Source of the DNA: Chersky-267 sp034666965
Lineage (GTDB): Bacteria; Chloroflexota; Limnocylindria; Limnocylindrales; CSP1-4
Assembly (NCBI GenBank): GCA_034666965.1
Contig: JAXDKT010000082.1
Coordinates: 1 to 7,476 of the forward strand
Reading direction: 5' to 3'
Length of the DNA: 7,476 bases
Part shown: positions 1-6,039 of the stretch, one piece after another
Numbering within the stretch: position 1 is the stretch's first letter
How the letters are laid out: each line of letters opens with the position of its first letter
The notes under the pieces: generated by a model
Told to the model about the DNA's origin: nothing
Databases searched by the model: none
The model's input: the letters and a program-made list of their open reading frames with translations, nothing else
Program-made: the position numbers and the translations under genes

Positions 1-1665
1 CTGCATCCGGTTGTCGGAGTCGTCGACCTCGATCCGCAGCCCGCGCTCGCGCAGGACGGCGGCCAGCTCCTGGGCCGCCGTCAGATGCCGGTCGGCGATC
101 GGGATGACGACCGCCTGGACGGGCGCCAGCCACAGCGGGAACGCTCCCGCAACGTGCTCGACCAGGATCCCGATGAAGCGCTCCAACGAGCCGTAGATCG
201 CACGATGGATCGCGATCGGACGCTGGGCCTGGCCGTGCTCGTCGATGTAGGACAGGTCGAACCGCTCGGGGAGCATCACCAGGTCGACCTGGATGGTCGC
301 CATCTGCCACTCCCGGCCGAGGGCGTCATCGATGTAGATGTCGATCTTGGGGGCGTAGAACGTGCCGTCCTTGGGCTTGATCACGAACTTGGCCCCGGAC
401 CGCATCAGCGCCGCGTGGATCAGCTCCTCCGCGCGTTCCCAGAGAGCCGGGTCGCCAAGGGCCTTGTCGGGCTTGGTGGCGAACGCGTAGCGCGGCACGA
501 GCCCGACCCAGGAGTACGCCTCCCGGACCTCCTCGAGGAGCGCCTCGAGCTCGGCCGTGAGCTGGTCGGGACGGACGTACAGGTGGGCATCGTCCTGGGT
601 GAACTGGCGGACACGGGTCAGCCCGGAGAGCGTGCCCGATCGCTCGTTGCGATGAAGCCGCCCGAATTCGCTGAACCGGAGCGGGAGGTCGCGGTAGGAG
701 CGCAGCTTCGAGCGATAGACGATCGTCGACTCGGGACAGTTCATCGGCTTGAGGCTGTAGGTCTGGCCCTCGGACTCGATCAGGAACATGTTGTCGCGAT
801 AGAGGTCCCAATGGCCGGATTGCTCCCACAGCCGCTGGCTGACGACGATCGGCGTCGAGATCTCCTGATAGCCGCGACGCTCCTGGAGCTCGCGCATCGC
901 CCCCTCAAGGGTCCGCCAGATGCGTTGGCCCTTGGGGTGCCAGAACGCCGAGCCCGGGCTCTCGGTGTGGAAGCTGTACAGGTCGAGCTCGCGACCCAGC
1001 CTGCGGTGGTCGCGCTTCTTGGCCTCGGCCCGGCGCCAGAGGTACTGGTCGAGCTCTTCCTGCGTCGTCCAGACCGTGCCATAGATGCGCTGGAGCATCG
1101 GCCGCTTCTCGTCGCCACGCCAGTAGGCTCCGGCCACGCTGAGCAGCTTGAACGGTCCGATCCGCCCGGTGCGATCGACGTGGGGCCCCTTGCACAGGTC
1201 GACGAAGGGGCCATGCTCGTAGGTCGAGACCGGTGCCGGCGGTTCCCCGGTTGTGCTGGCCTTGGCCGCCAGATCGTCGAGGATCTCGACCTTGTAGGGC
1301 TGGGCACGATCGACGAAGAATGCCCGTCCCTCGGCGGCGGGCAGCTCGTGTCGGACGAAGGGGTGATCGGCCTTGACGCTGTCGCCCATCCGCTGCTCGA
1401 TCGCGGCGAGGTCGTCCGGCGTGAGCGGCCGGGGCAGCTCGAAGTCGTAGTAGAAGCCGTCGTCGATCGCCGGCCCGATCCCGAGCCGGGCATCGGGGAA
1501 CAGGGCGGTGACCGCCTCGGCCATCACGTGGGCCGTCGAGTGGCGCATCGCATCCAGGTCGCTGTGAGCGCCGGCGTCGAGCAACTCGTCGGCCGAGCCG
1601 CGTTCCGGCGCGACGAAATCTTCAGCGTCGTCGTCGGTCGGTCTGTCGTTCGTCTCGTCGGTCAT
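1..1665 (-). CDS. thrS: Threonyl-tRNA synthetase, 3' end cut by window edge, no TGS domain
   Basis: This enzyme charges tRNA-Thr with threonine in the cytoplasm and hydrolyses mischarged Ser-tRNA-Thr. The frame is open for 555 residues and leaves the window inside the C-terminal anticodon-binding domain, with perhaps 60-80 residues missing. The editing domain is recognisable: HSTAH (His42, His46) and CKGPH (Cys158, His162). In the class II core, zinc ligands are expected at Cys310 (in KPMNCPE), His361 (in TQDDAH) and His487 (in AIHRA). Motif 2 is HRNE at 338-341, and motif 3 contains GSLERF with Arg496. The editing domain begins about 38 residues from the start, so the usual N-terminal TGS domain (about 60 residues) is absent; the tRNA gene upstream leaves no room for it. 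Two ATG codons are adjacent. I chose the second because AGAGG lies 6 nt before it but only 3 nt before the first (start 1668). Identity is near certain. Confidence 0.97.
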   Translation of the reverse strand, partial: MTDETNDRPTDDDAEDFVAPERGSADELLDAGAHSDLDAMRHSTAHVMAEAVTALFPDARLGIGPAIDDGFYYDFELPRPLTPDDLAAIEQRMGDSVKADHPFVRHELPAAEGRAFFVDRAQPYKVEILDDLAAKASTTGEPPAPVSTYEHGPFVDLCKGPHVDRTGRIGPFKLLSVAGAYWRGDEKRPMLQRIYGTVWTTQEELDQYLWRRAEAKKRDHRRLGRELDLYSFHTESPGSAFWHPKGQRIWRTLEGAMRELQERRGYQEISTPIVVSQRLWEQSGHWDLYRDNMFLIESEGQTYSLKPMNCPESTIVYRSKLRSYRDLPLRFSEFGRLHRNERSGTLSGLTRVRQFTQDDAHLYVRPDQLTAELEALLEEVREAYSWVGLVPRYAFATKPDKALGDPALWERAEELIHAALMRSGAKFVIKPKDGTFYAPKIDIYIDDALGREWQMATIQVDLVMLPERFDLSYIDEHGQAQRPIAIHRAIYGSLERFIGILVEHVAGAFPLWLAPVQAVVIPIADRHLTAAQELAAVLRERGLRIEVDDSDNRMQ

Positions 1666-1671
1666 CATCGG

Positions 1672-1676
1672 CCTCT
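1672..1676 (-). promoter_or_regulatory. thrS ribosome binding site
   Basis: AGAGG on the minus strand lies 6 nt before the ATG ending at 1665 and 3 nt before the ATG ending at 1668. The spacing favours the second ATG and therefore sets the thrS start. Confidence 0.6.
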
Positions 1677-1690
1677 GTGAGAATCGCAAA

Positions 1691-1720
1691 GCCCCTCGTC
1701 CGGTCGACGGGACGAGAGGC
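1691..1720 (-). terminator. Hairpin between tRNA-Val and thrS (weak terminator or attenuator)
   Basis: On the minus strand, an 11-bp stem (1710-1720 with 1691-1701, one G-U pair) closes an 8-nt loop. It is followed by TTTGCGATTC, a broken U-tract. It starts 6 nt after the encoded CCA of the tRNA and ends 22 nt before the first thrS ATG. It could terminate the tRNA transcript, partly attenuate read-through into thrS, or be a processing site. There is no T-run on the plus-strand side, so it should act on minus-strand transcripts. The structure is seen directly; its function is inferred. Confidence 0.5.
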
Positions 1721-1726
1721 CAGCAA

Positions 1727-1803
1727 TGGTGGGCGACACTGGGCTCGAACCAGTGACCTCTTGCATGTCAAGCAAGTGCTCTAACCAACTGAGCTAGCCG
1801 CCC
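1727..1803 (-). tRNA. tRNA-Val, anticodon GAC, CCA encoded
   Basis: A complete cloverleaf can be read on the minus strand. The 7-bp acceptor stem GGGCGGC/GTCGCCC has one G-U pair. The D arm is GCTC...GAGC. The anticodon stem CTTGC/GCAAG closes the loop TTGACAT, whose anticodon GAC reads valine codons GUC and GUU. The variable loop is AGGTC, and the T arm ACTGG/CCAGT has the loop TTCGAGC. The discriminator base is A (position 1730), followed by a genomically encoded CCA (1727-1729). It lies just upstream of thrS on the same strand and may share a transcript with it. Confidence 0.98.
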
Positions 1804-1804
1804 G

Positions 1805-1829
1805 TGCGGCGCGGTTCCGTCGCGCCGCA
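1805..1829 (-). other. Hairpin directly before the mature tRNA-Val 5' end
   Basis: A perfect 9-bp GC-rich stem (1805-1813 with 1821-1829) closes a 7-nt loop. It ends one nucleotide (position 1804) before the tRNA 5' end. If the -10 element at 1835-1840 is real, this hairpin is nearly the entire 5' leader of the precursor tRNA, within reach of RNase P. It could also be a terminator for something on the plus strand, but no T-run follows on either side. Confidence 0.5.
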
Positions 1830-1834
1830 GGCGC

Positions 1835-1840
1835 ATGATA
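1835..1840 (-). promoter_or_regulatory. Candidate -10 element for the tRNA-Val (and possibly thrS) transcript
   Basis: TATCAT on the minus strand differs from TATAAT at one base. It would start transcription near 1828, about 25 nt before the mature tRNA. No convincing -35 hexamer is seen at the usual spacing (GGCGGA is there). In this GC-rich setting an AT-rich hexamer at the right place is suggestive only. Confidence 0.35.
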
Positions 1841-1930
1841 CCGCAGGGTCCTCGCGATCCGCCCATGATCGGATCGGCGTCCGGTGCCTCGCCCGGGCGA
1901 AAACCGATGAACACGCTGGGGACGTAGTCG

Positions 1931-1970
1931 GGACTGTCGGGGGAGCCGCTTCCGGTCCCCGACCGAGTCC
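1931..1970 (+). promoter_or_regulatory. Leader hairpin upstream of the lipoprotein gene
   Basis: An inner stem of 8 bp (1936-1943 with 1956-1963, including one G-T pair) is extended by 5 more pairs (1931-1935 with 1966-1970) across a 2-nt bulge. The apical loop is 12 nt. It ends 22 nt before the lipoprotein ATG and 7 nt before its Shine-Dalgarno sequence, so it would fold in the 5' untranslated region. It does not match a riboswitch class I recognise. The structure is seen; a regulatory role is inferred. Confidence 0.4.
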
Positions 1971-1977
1971 ATCGCTA

Positions 1978-1983
1978 GTGAGG
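1978..1983 (+). promoter_or_regulatory. Ribosome binding site of the lipoprotein gene
   Basis: GTGAGG lies 9 nt before the ATG at 1993. It supports this start over the open frame that extends back to 1804 through the divergent promoter region. Confidence 0.6.
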
Positions 1984-1992
1984 CACGCCACC

Positions 1993-2514
1993 ATGCGCTC
2001 GAGAACTCTGACCGCAGCAGTGCTCCTGTTCGCGGCCATCGCCCTCGCCGGATGCTCCAGCCCCGGCGCGAGCACGGCTCCGACGACCGCGCCGACCCAG
2101 GCGCCAGCGTCACAGCCGCCCGCGTCGCAGCCGCCTGCGTCGCAGCCGCCCGCATCTTCAGCCGCCGGCGGTGCCACGGTCGAGGCCAAGGCGGTCGAGA
2201 AGGCCGGGGGGACCGTGCTGGTGGCCGGGTCCAACGGGATGACCGTGTACTCCTTTGCCAAGGACGTCAAGGACAGCGGCACGAGCGCCTGCACCGACAC
2301 GTGCCTGGGGAAGTGGCCAGCGCTGACCGTCCCGGCCGGCGGCACACCCACCCCGGGCACGGGCGTGACGGGCACGCTCGGGACGATCACCCGGGCCGAC
2401 AACGGCGCCCTCCAGGTCACCTATAACGGGCTGCCGCTGTACTTCTTCTCCGGCGACGCGGCGCCCGGTGACGCGAACGGCGTCTATCCCAACTGGGCGG
2501 CCGTCAAGCCCTGA
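1993..2514 (+). CDS. Exported lipoprotein with COG4315/PF03640 'secreted repeat' domain
   Basis: A 173-residue protein of unknown function, anchored by lipid on the outer face of the membrane. Residues 1-20 are a signal peptide (RSR, then a hydrophobic stretch) ending in the lipobox LAGC, with Cys21 as the lipidated residue. Residues 22-56 are a Thr/Pro/Ser/Ala-rich linker with three ASQPP repeats. The folded domain (about 62-173) carries both hallmarks of the COG4315 family, described as lipoproteins with a Yx(FWY)xxD motif: YSFAKD at 86-91 and YFFSGD at 150-155. The first half also holds Cys100 and Cys104 followed by KWP, typical of the repeat. The protein is short, with one pair of half-repeats where other members have several. 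Its own leader hairpin and the hairpins downstream suggest a single-gene transcript. Family assignment is firm; function is unknown for the family. Confidence 0.9.
   Translation: MRSRTLTAAVLLFAAIALAGCSSPGASTAPTTAPTQAPASQPPASQPPASQPPASSAAGGATVEAKAVEKAGGTVLVAGSNGMTVYSFAKDVKDSGTSACTDTCLGKWPALTVPAGGTPTPGTGVTGTLGTITRADNGALQVTYNGLPLYFFSGDAAPGDANGVYPNWAAVKP
2107..2157 (+). repeat. In-frame 15-bp tandem repeats encoding ASQPP
   Basis: There are three full copies of a 15-bp unit (2107-2121, 2122-2136, 2137-2151) plus a 6-bp remnant. They differ only at third codon positions and encode ASQPP three times (residues 39-53), then AS. The unit is a multiple of three, so gain or loss of copies would change linker length without shifting the frame. 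Confidence 0.9.
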
Positions 2515-2520
2515 CCGAAG

Positions 2521-2552
2521 ACGCCGTGCGGGGCTCGGCCCCGGCCCGGCGT
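2521..2552 (+). terminator. Hairpin after the lipoprotein stop codon
   Basis: The outer stem is ACGCCG (2521-2526) with CGGCGT (2547-2552). The inner stem is GGGGC (2530-2534) with GCCCC (2538-2542) around a 3-nt loop. It begins 6 nt after the lipoprotein stop. No T-tract follows, so an intrinsic terminator of standard form is not shown; it may be a U-less terminator or an RNA 3'-end stabiliser. Confidence 0.4.
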
Positions 2553-2562
2553 ACGTCCGCAA

Positions 2563-2595
2563 CGAGGCCCTCGGCCCACCCGGCCGGGGGCCTCG
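2563..2595 (+). terminator. Strong 14-bp hairpin in the lipoprotein-methyltransferase gap
   Basis: A continuous 14-bp stem (2563-2576 with 2582-2595, one T-G pair) closes a 5-nt loop CACCC. It is the longest uninterrupted stem I see in the window. No T-run follows on either strand. A terminator or transcript-end role for the lipoprotein gene is the likeliest reading. Confidence 0.5.
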
Positions 2596-2600
2596 CGCAT

Positions 2601-2615
2601 CTCCGGCGGCCGGAG
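2601..2615 (+). other. Third small hairpin before the methyltransferase start
   Basis: A perfect 6-bp stem CTCCGG/CCGGAG closes a 3-nt loop CGG. It ends 27 nt before the chosen GTG of the next gene. With the two hairpins just upstream it fills most of the 128-bp gap. Such a short GC-rich palindrome may be chance in DNA of this composition. Confidence 0.3.
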
Positions 2616-2642
2616 CCCTGGCCCATCGTTCAAGATGGCCCG

Positions 2643-3503
2643 GTGGACGACACGCCCGGATACGCGCTGATCGACATCGGCGAAGAGCGTCGCCTCGAGC
2701 GCTTCGGACGCTGGACGCTCGACCGGCCCGCGCCCGCCGAGGGTGGCTTCGCCCGGCGCGACCCGGCGGCGTGGGCCGCGGCCGACGCCCGCTTCGAGCT
2801 CGACGACCAGGGCACGGGTCGCTGGGTGACGATCGCGCCCGAGGTCGAGACTCCCTGGACCGCGACGGTCGGCGACCTCGCCTTCGAGATCCGGCTGGCC
2901 CGGTCCGGCCAGGTCGGTTGCTTCCCCGAGCAGGTCTCGACCTGGGCCTGGCTGACCGAGCGGATCGGTAGCCCGGCAACCGGCCAGCCGATCGAGGTCC
3001 TCGACCTGTTCGCCCACACCGGCGGAAGCTCGCTGGCCGCCGCCCGGGCCGGGGCCCGCGTGGTCCACGTCGACGCGGCGCGCCCGGCCCTCGCCTGGGC
3101 CCGGCGCAATGCCGCGCTCAACGGGCTGACGGACGCGCCCATCCGCTGGATCGCCGACGACGCGACCGCCTTCACCCGACGCGAGGCCCGCCGTGGTCGG
3201 CGCTATGACGGGATCGTGCTCGACCCGCCCAGCTTCGGGCACGGGCCGGGCGGGCGGCCCTGGCAGCTGGCCGCCGACCTGCCCGCGCTGCTCGAGGCCT
3301 GTGCCGACATCCTGGCCGATGACGCCGGCTTCATGGTCCTGTCGGCCCATACCCCCGGGTTCGAGGGCAACCGCCTGGCGGGCCTCCTGTCCGATGCCCT
3401 GCGCGGCTTCCCCGGTGGGACGATCGAGACCGACCGACTCGAGATCGAGTCGCGCACCGGCCGCCGGCTGGGTCTTGGCGCCATGGCGCGGTGGAGCCGA
3501 TGA
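2643..3503 (+). CDS. RlmI-like class I SAM-dependent methyltransferase
   Basis: A 286-residue cytoplasmic protein with a Rossmann-fold methyltransferase domain. Visible motifs are SAM-binding LDLFAHTGG (120-128), the acidic residue after strand 2 in HVDAARP (Asp144), Asp172 in a DDAT loop, and the catalytic-loop motif DPPSFG (194-199). These resemble the 23S rRNA cytosine-5 methyltransferase RlmI/RlmK group (PF10672-like). At 286 residues it is shorter than E. coli RlmI (about 396) and I do not recognise an N-terminal PUA domain, so the substrate is uncertain. The N-terminus (YALIDIGEERRLERFG) looks like the family's natural start. I therefore chose GTG 2643 over the GTG at 2526, which would add 39 residues translated from hairpins. 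No clear Shine-Dalgarno precedes it. CAAGAT ending 6 nt upstream could be a -10 of a leaderless transcript, but this is weak. Its stop overlaps the next gene's start (ATGA). Confidence 0.85.
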   Translation: MDDTPGYALIDIGEERRLERFGRWTLDRPAPAEGGFARRDPAAWAAADARFELDDQGTGRWVTIAPEVETPWTATVGDLAFEIRLARSGQVGCFPEQVSTWAWLTERIGSPATGQPIEVLDLFAHTGGSSLAAARAGARVVHVDAARPALAWARRNAALNGLTDAPIRWIADDATAFTRREARRGRRYDGIVLDPPSFGHGPGGRPWQLAADLPALLEACADILADDAGFMVLSAHTPGFEGNRLAGLLSDALRGFPGGTIETDRLEIESRTGRRLGLGAMARWSR

Positions 3504-4321
3504 GCGAACCCCGAACGATCGTCGCGAGCCCGACCAATCCGCGGGTCCGGGCGGCCGCCGCCCTGCGCGACCGGCGCGAGCGCGACCGAACCGGGCGGCT
3601 GCTCATCGACGGCGCTCGAGAGCTGCTCCGGGCGCTCGACGCCGGCCTCACCGTCGAGACCGTCTTCGTGTGCCCGTCGTTGTGCCGCTCGAGTGCGTGT
3701 GCCGAGCTGCTTCGGCGGATCGACCCGGGCGACGCCCGGATCGTCGAGGTCGGCGAGAAGGCCTTTGCCCGGATCGCGTTCGGGGACCGCGCCGAGGGGG
3801 TGATCGGGGTTGCCGTCCGGCCCGGCCTCGACCTCGCCGGCGTTGAGCTGCCGAGCGATCCGCTGGTGGTCGTGGTCGAAGGCGTCGAGAAGCCGGGCAA
3901 CCTGGGCGCGATCGCGCGCACGGCGGACGGCGTCGGGGCCGACGCCCTGATCGCGGTCGACCCGCGGACCGATCTGTTCAACCCCAACGCGATCCGGGCC
4001 AGCCTGGGCACGATCTTCAGCCTCCCCGTCGCATCCTCGAGCGCCGACGAGACGCTCGCCTGGCTGCGCGCGTCGGGCGTCGGGATCGTCGTCGCCCGGG
4101 TCGACGGCGACGCCACGTACACCGACGCCGACCTCCGTGGCCCCCTGGCGATCGTGCTGGGCTCGGAGGCCGAGGGACTCAGCGACGCCTGGGCCGGACC
4201 GGACGTCGTCGCCGTCCGATTACCGATGCTCGGTGCCGCCGACAGCCTCAACGTGTCGGTCGCGGCCGGAATCCTGCTCTACGAGGCGCGTCGCCAGCGG
4301 GGCAGGCCGAGCCGATCGTAG
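3500..4321 (+). CDS. SpoU/TrmH-family RNA 2'-O-methyltransferase
   Basis: A 273-residue enzyme expected to methylate a ribose 2'-OH in rRNA (RlmB/TsnR-like) or tRNA, using SAM bound in a trefoil-knot fold. The N-terminal part (about 6-100), beginning IVASPTNPRVRAAAALRDRR, is the substrate-binding domain of the family. The catalytic domain shows all three SpoU motifs: EGVEKPGNLGAIART (127-141, with Asn134 and Arg140), LGSEAEGL (220-227), and LPMLGAADSLNVSVA (241-255, with Asn251). The length is normal. ATG 3500 overlaps the upstream stop by 4 nt and suggests translational coupling with the class I methyltransferase. GTG 3491 would add three residues (MEP) and is the alternative start. The exact RNA target cannot be read from the sequence. 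Confidence 0.93.
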   Translation: MSEPRTIVASPTNPRVRAAAALRDRRERDRTGRLLIDGARELLRALDAGLTVETVFVCPSLCRSSACAELLRRIDPGDARIVEVGEKAFARIAFGDRAEGVIGVAVRPGLDLAGVELPSDPLVVVVEGVEKPGNLGAIARTADGVGADALIAVDPRTDLFNPNAIRASLGTIFSLPVASSSADETLAWLRASGVGIVVARVDGDATYTDADLRGPLAIVLGSEAEGLSDAWAGPDVVAVRLPMLGAADSLNVSVAAGILLYEARRQRGRPSRS

Positions 4322-4345
4322 GCGGCGAGCCAACGCTCGCCCGCC
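4321..4345. terminator. Hairpin in the convergent gap between SpoU and amidohydrolase genes
   Basis: A perfect 7-bp stem GGCGAGC/GCTCGCC (4324-4330 with 4335-4341) closes the 4-nt loop CAAC. Three more pairs follow outside a 1-nt bulge (4321-4323 with 4343-4345). It starts at the last base of the SpoU stop codon and sits about 40 bp beyond the amidohydrolase stop, so it could serve both converging transcripts. No T-run flanks it on either strand. The rest of the 65-bp gap holds two copies of GCCGACGC (4343 and 4357) and nothing else I recognise. Confidence 0.4.
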
Positions 4346-4386
4346 GACGCGAGCCGGCCGACGCCAGCGGGGCCGGGGCCAGCGGA

Positions 4387-6039
4387 TCAGGCCTCGAAGA
4401 CGACGGCGCCATCCAGCACGACCATCCGGGGCCGGGTGCCCGCCAATGACCCATCCGGCTCGATGGGCTCGGCCAGGCTGGCGGCCGGGATGACCACGAG
4501 ATCGGCTCGTTGACCGGCGACCAGGCGACCGCGATCCCCCTCCCCCGCCACGAGCGCGGCGTCGAGGCAGGCCGCTCGGAGCGCGCGGGCGAGGGTCAGG
4601 CCTTCACTCGGCCCGAATGGCGCTGTGCCGGCCGGCCACGAGGGATCGGAGCGGGTGACGGCGATGGCGATCCCCGGCCAGGGGTCGATGGGCTCGACCG
4701 GCGCATCGGTCCCAAACGGCAGCAGGGCGCCGGATTCGCTCAGCGAGCGCCACGGATAGCCCAACCGCTCGGCACGCTCGCCCCACAGGTGACGGGCCTG
4801 GGCGGCGTCGCTCCGCAAGTGCACCGGCTGGACCGAGGCCGCGATCCCAAGCCGTGCGAACCGCGGCAGGTCGACCGGATCGGTCAGCTGGACGTGCTCC
4901 ACCCGGGTCCGCAGCGGACCGTCGCCGGCGTGCGGTTCCAGGGCGTCGAGGGCGGCCCGCAACGCGGCATCGCCAATGGCGTGGATCTGGGTCACGATCC
5001 TGGCGCTCGCGGCCCGGCCGGTGAGCTCGGCCAGCACAGCCGGCTCGGTGACGAAGATCCCGCGCTCGCGGCCGGCTCCGAGCGGACGCTCCGGTTCGAA
5101 GGTGAACGGCTCGAGCAGCGCCGCGGTACGCGACCCCAACGATCCGTCGGCGAACAGCTTTTGCCAGCCGACCCACGCTCGACCGTCGGGGTTCGTTCCG
5201 AGCCGGCTGCCGCTGTGGAGCCCGCGCTCCACCGCCACGGCGACCGCCTCGGCCCGGAGCGAGGCGTGGACCCGGACGGGCAGCTCGCCGGAATCGCCCA
5301 GGCGGGCATAGGCCGCGAAGGCACCGGTCAGGGCGGGGTCCGGGACCAGGTCGCCGGGGTCGTGGACCGCGACCACACCCAGGCGCACGAGCTCCCGGGC
5401 GAGGTCGGGTATCGCGGCCACCAGCTCGTCGGCTGTGGGCGCCGGGACGTGCGTCGCGACCAGCCGGGTCGCCGCCTCGTGCAGGACACCGGTCGGAGAT
5501 CCGGCGGAATCGCGTCGGATCTCGCCGCCGTCCGGGTCGGTCGTGCCCGCGCCGATGCCGGCCAGACGGAGGCTCGTCTGGCTCACCCACAGCGAGTGAT
5601 GGTCGTGGGCCCACAACGCCACCGCCCGTCCCGGTGCGACGCGTTCCAGGTCGGCGGCGGTCGGCCAGCCGCCCCATCGATCCGACTCCCAGCCATGCCC
5701 CAGCAACCAAGCGTCTGCCTGCGCCAGGCGGGCGTGCGCCACGGCGATCCGACGCAGACCCTCGTCGAGGCTGGCGGCGCTGGCGAGGTCGACCTGCCGA
5801 GCCGAGACCGCGGCCTGGGCCAGGTGCAAGTGGGCGTCGGTGAGACCGGGGATGACGACCTCTGACCGGTCGAGCGCCAGCCGACGCGTGCCCGGACCGG
5901 CGAGGGCCGCGATCTCCGGGACGGACCCGGCGGCCAGGACCCGGCCGCCCGCGATCGCCAGCGCATCGACCCACCCGAACCCCACGTCACCCGCCAGCGT
6001 GGCGACGCGGCCCTCGACGATGAGCTCCGCCGCAGTCAT
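4387..6039 (-). CDS. YtcJ-type metal-dependent amidohydrolase (amidohydrolase family 3)
   Basis: A 550-residue cytoplasmic hydrolase of the PF07969/YtcJ group, whose best-studied relative is N-substituted formamide deformylase. Such enzymes cleave C-N bonds using metal in a TIM barrel. Visible landmarks are the small N-terminal sandwich domain (1-62), the metal motif GLTDAHLHL (His70, His72), Lys294 in WQKLFADGSLGSRT (probable bridging lysine), His353 in QIHAIGDAAL, His382 in RVEHVQL, Asp445 in PFGTDAPVEP, and the C-terminal GQRADLVVI segment closing the sandwich domain. All expected metal ligands are present and the length is normal, so it should be active. No signal peptide is seen. ATG 6039 overlaps the asparaginase stop by 4 nt (ATGA) and no Shine-Dalgarno is visible, so translational coupling is likely. 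The substrate is unknown; co-expression with an asparaginase points to amide or nitrogen metabolism. Confidence 0.93.
   Translation of the reverse strand: MTAAELIVEGRVATLAGDVGFGWVDALAIAGGRVLAAGSVPEIAALAGPGTRRLALDRSEVVIPGLTDAHLHLAQAAVSARQVDLASAASLDEGLRRIAVAHARLAQADAWLLGHGWESDRWGGWPTAADLERVAPGRAVALWAHDHHSLWVSQTSLRLAGIGAGTTDPDGGEIRRDSAGSPTGVLHEAATRLVATHVPAPTADELVAAIPDLARELVRLGVVAVHDPGDLVPDPALTGAFAAYARLGDSGELPVRVHASLRAEAVAVAVERGLHSGSRLGTNPDGRAWVGWQKLFADGSLGSRTAALLEPFTFEPERPLGAGRERGIFVTEPAVLAELTGRAASARIVTQIHAIGDAALRAALDALEPHAGDGPLRTRVEHVQLTDPVDLPRFARLGIAASVQPVHLRSDAAQARHLWGERAERLGYPWRSLSESGALLPFGTDAPVEPIDPWPGIAIAVTRSDPSWPAGTAPFGPSEGLTLARALRAACLDAALVAGEGDRGRLVAGQRADLVVIPAASLAEPIEPDGSLAGTRPRMVVLDGAVVFEA

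Noticed and set aside
85..1680. Plus-strand open frame of 531 codons
   Set aside because: It lies antisense to thrS, whose motifs are unambiguous. The translation is rich in R, G, D, V and L with no recognisable domain, as expected from the complement of a GC-rich gene.
1669..1726. T-box leader controlling thrS
   Set aside because: The gap is under 60 nt, holds one hairpin, and lacks a T-box sequence or room for specifier and antiterminator structures.
1899..1929. Possible ECF sigma-factor promoter (GAAAAC, 18 nt, CGTAGTC) for the lipoprotein gene
   Set aside because: The match to ECF-type -35/-10 elements is poor and the spacer is long; not enough to annotate.
1804..1992. Open frame upstream of the lipoprotein ATG
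   Set aside because: It would place about 63 residues before a textbook lipoprotein signal peptide and run through the divergent tRNA promoter region.
2526..2642. Earlier GTG start for the RlmI-like methyltransferase
   Set aside because: The extra 39 residues are encoded by the hairpin cluster, look non-coding, and precede the expected family N-terminus.
4343..4364. Direct repeat GCCGACGC in the convergent gap
   Set aside because: Eight-base GC-rich repeats at this distance are expected by chance in such sequence; no attachment-site or repeat family is recognisable.
4510..5974. Long open frames of about 450 codons on both strands within the amidohydrolase gene
   Set aside because: Both are shadows. 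The amidohydrolase frame carries all family metal ligands, while the others give low-complexity Arg/Gly/Pro-rich translations.
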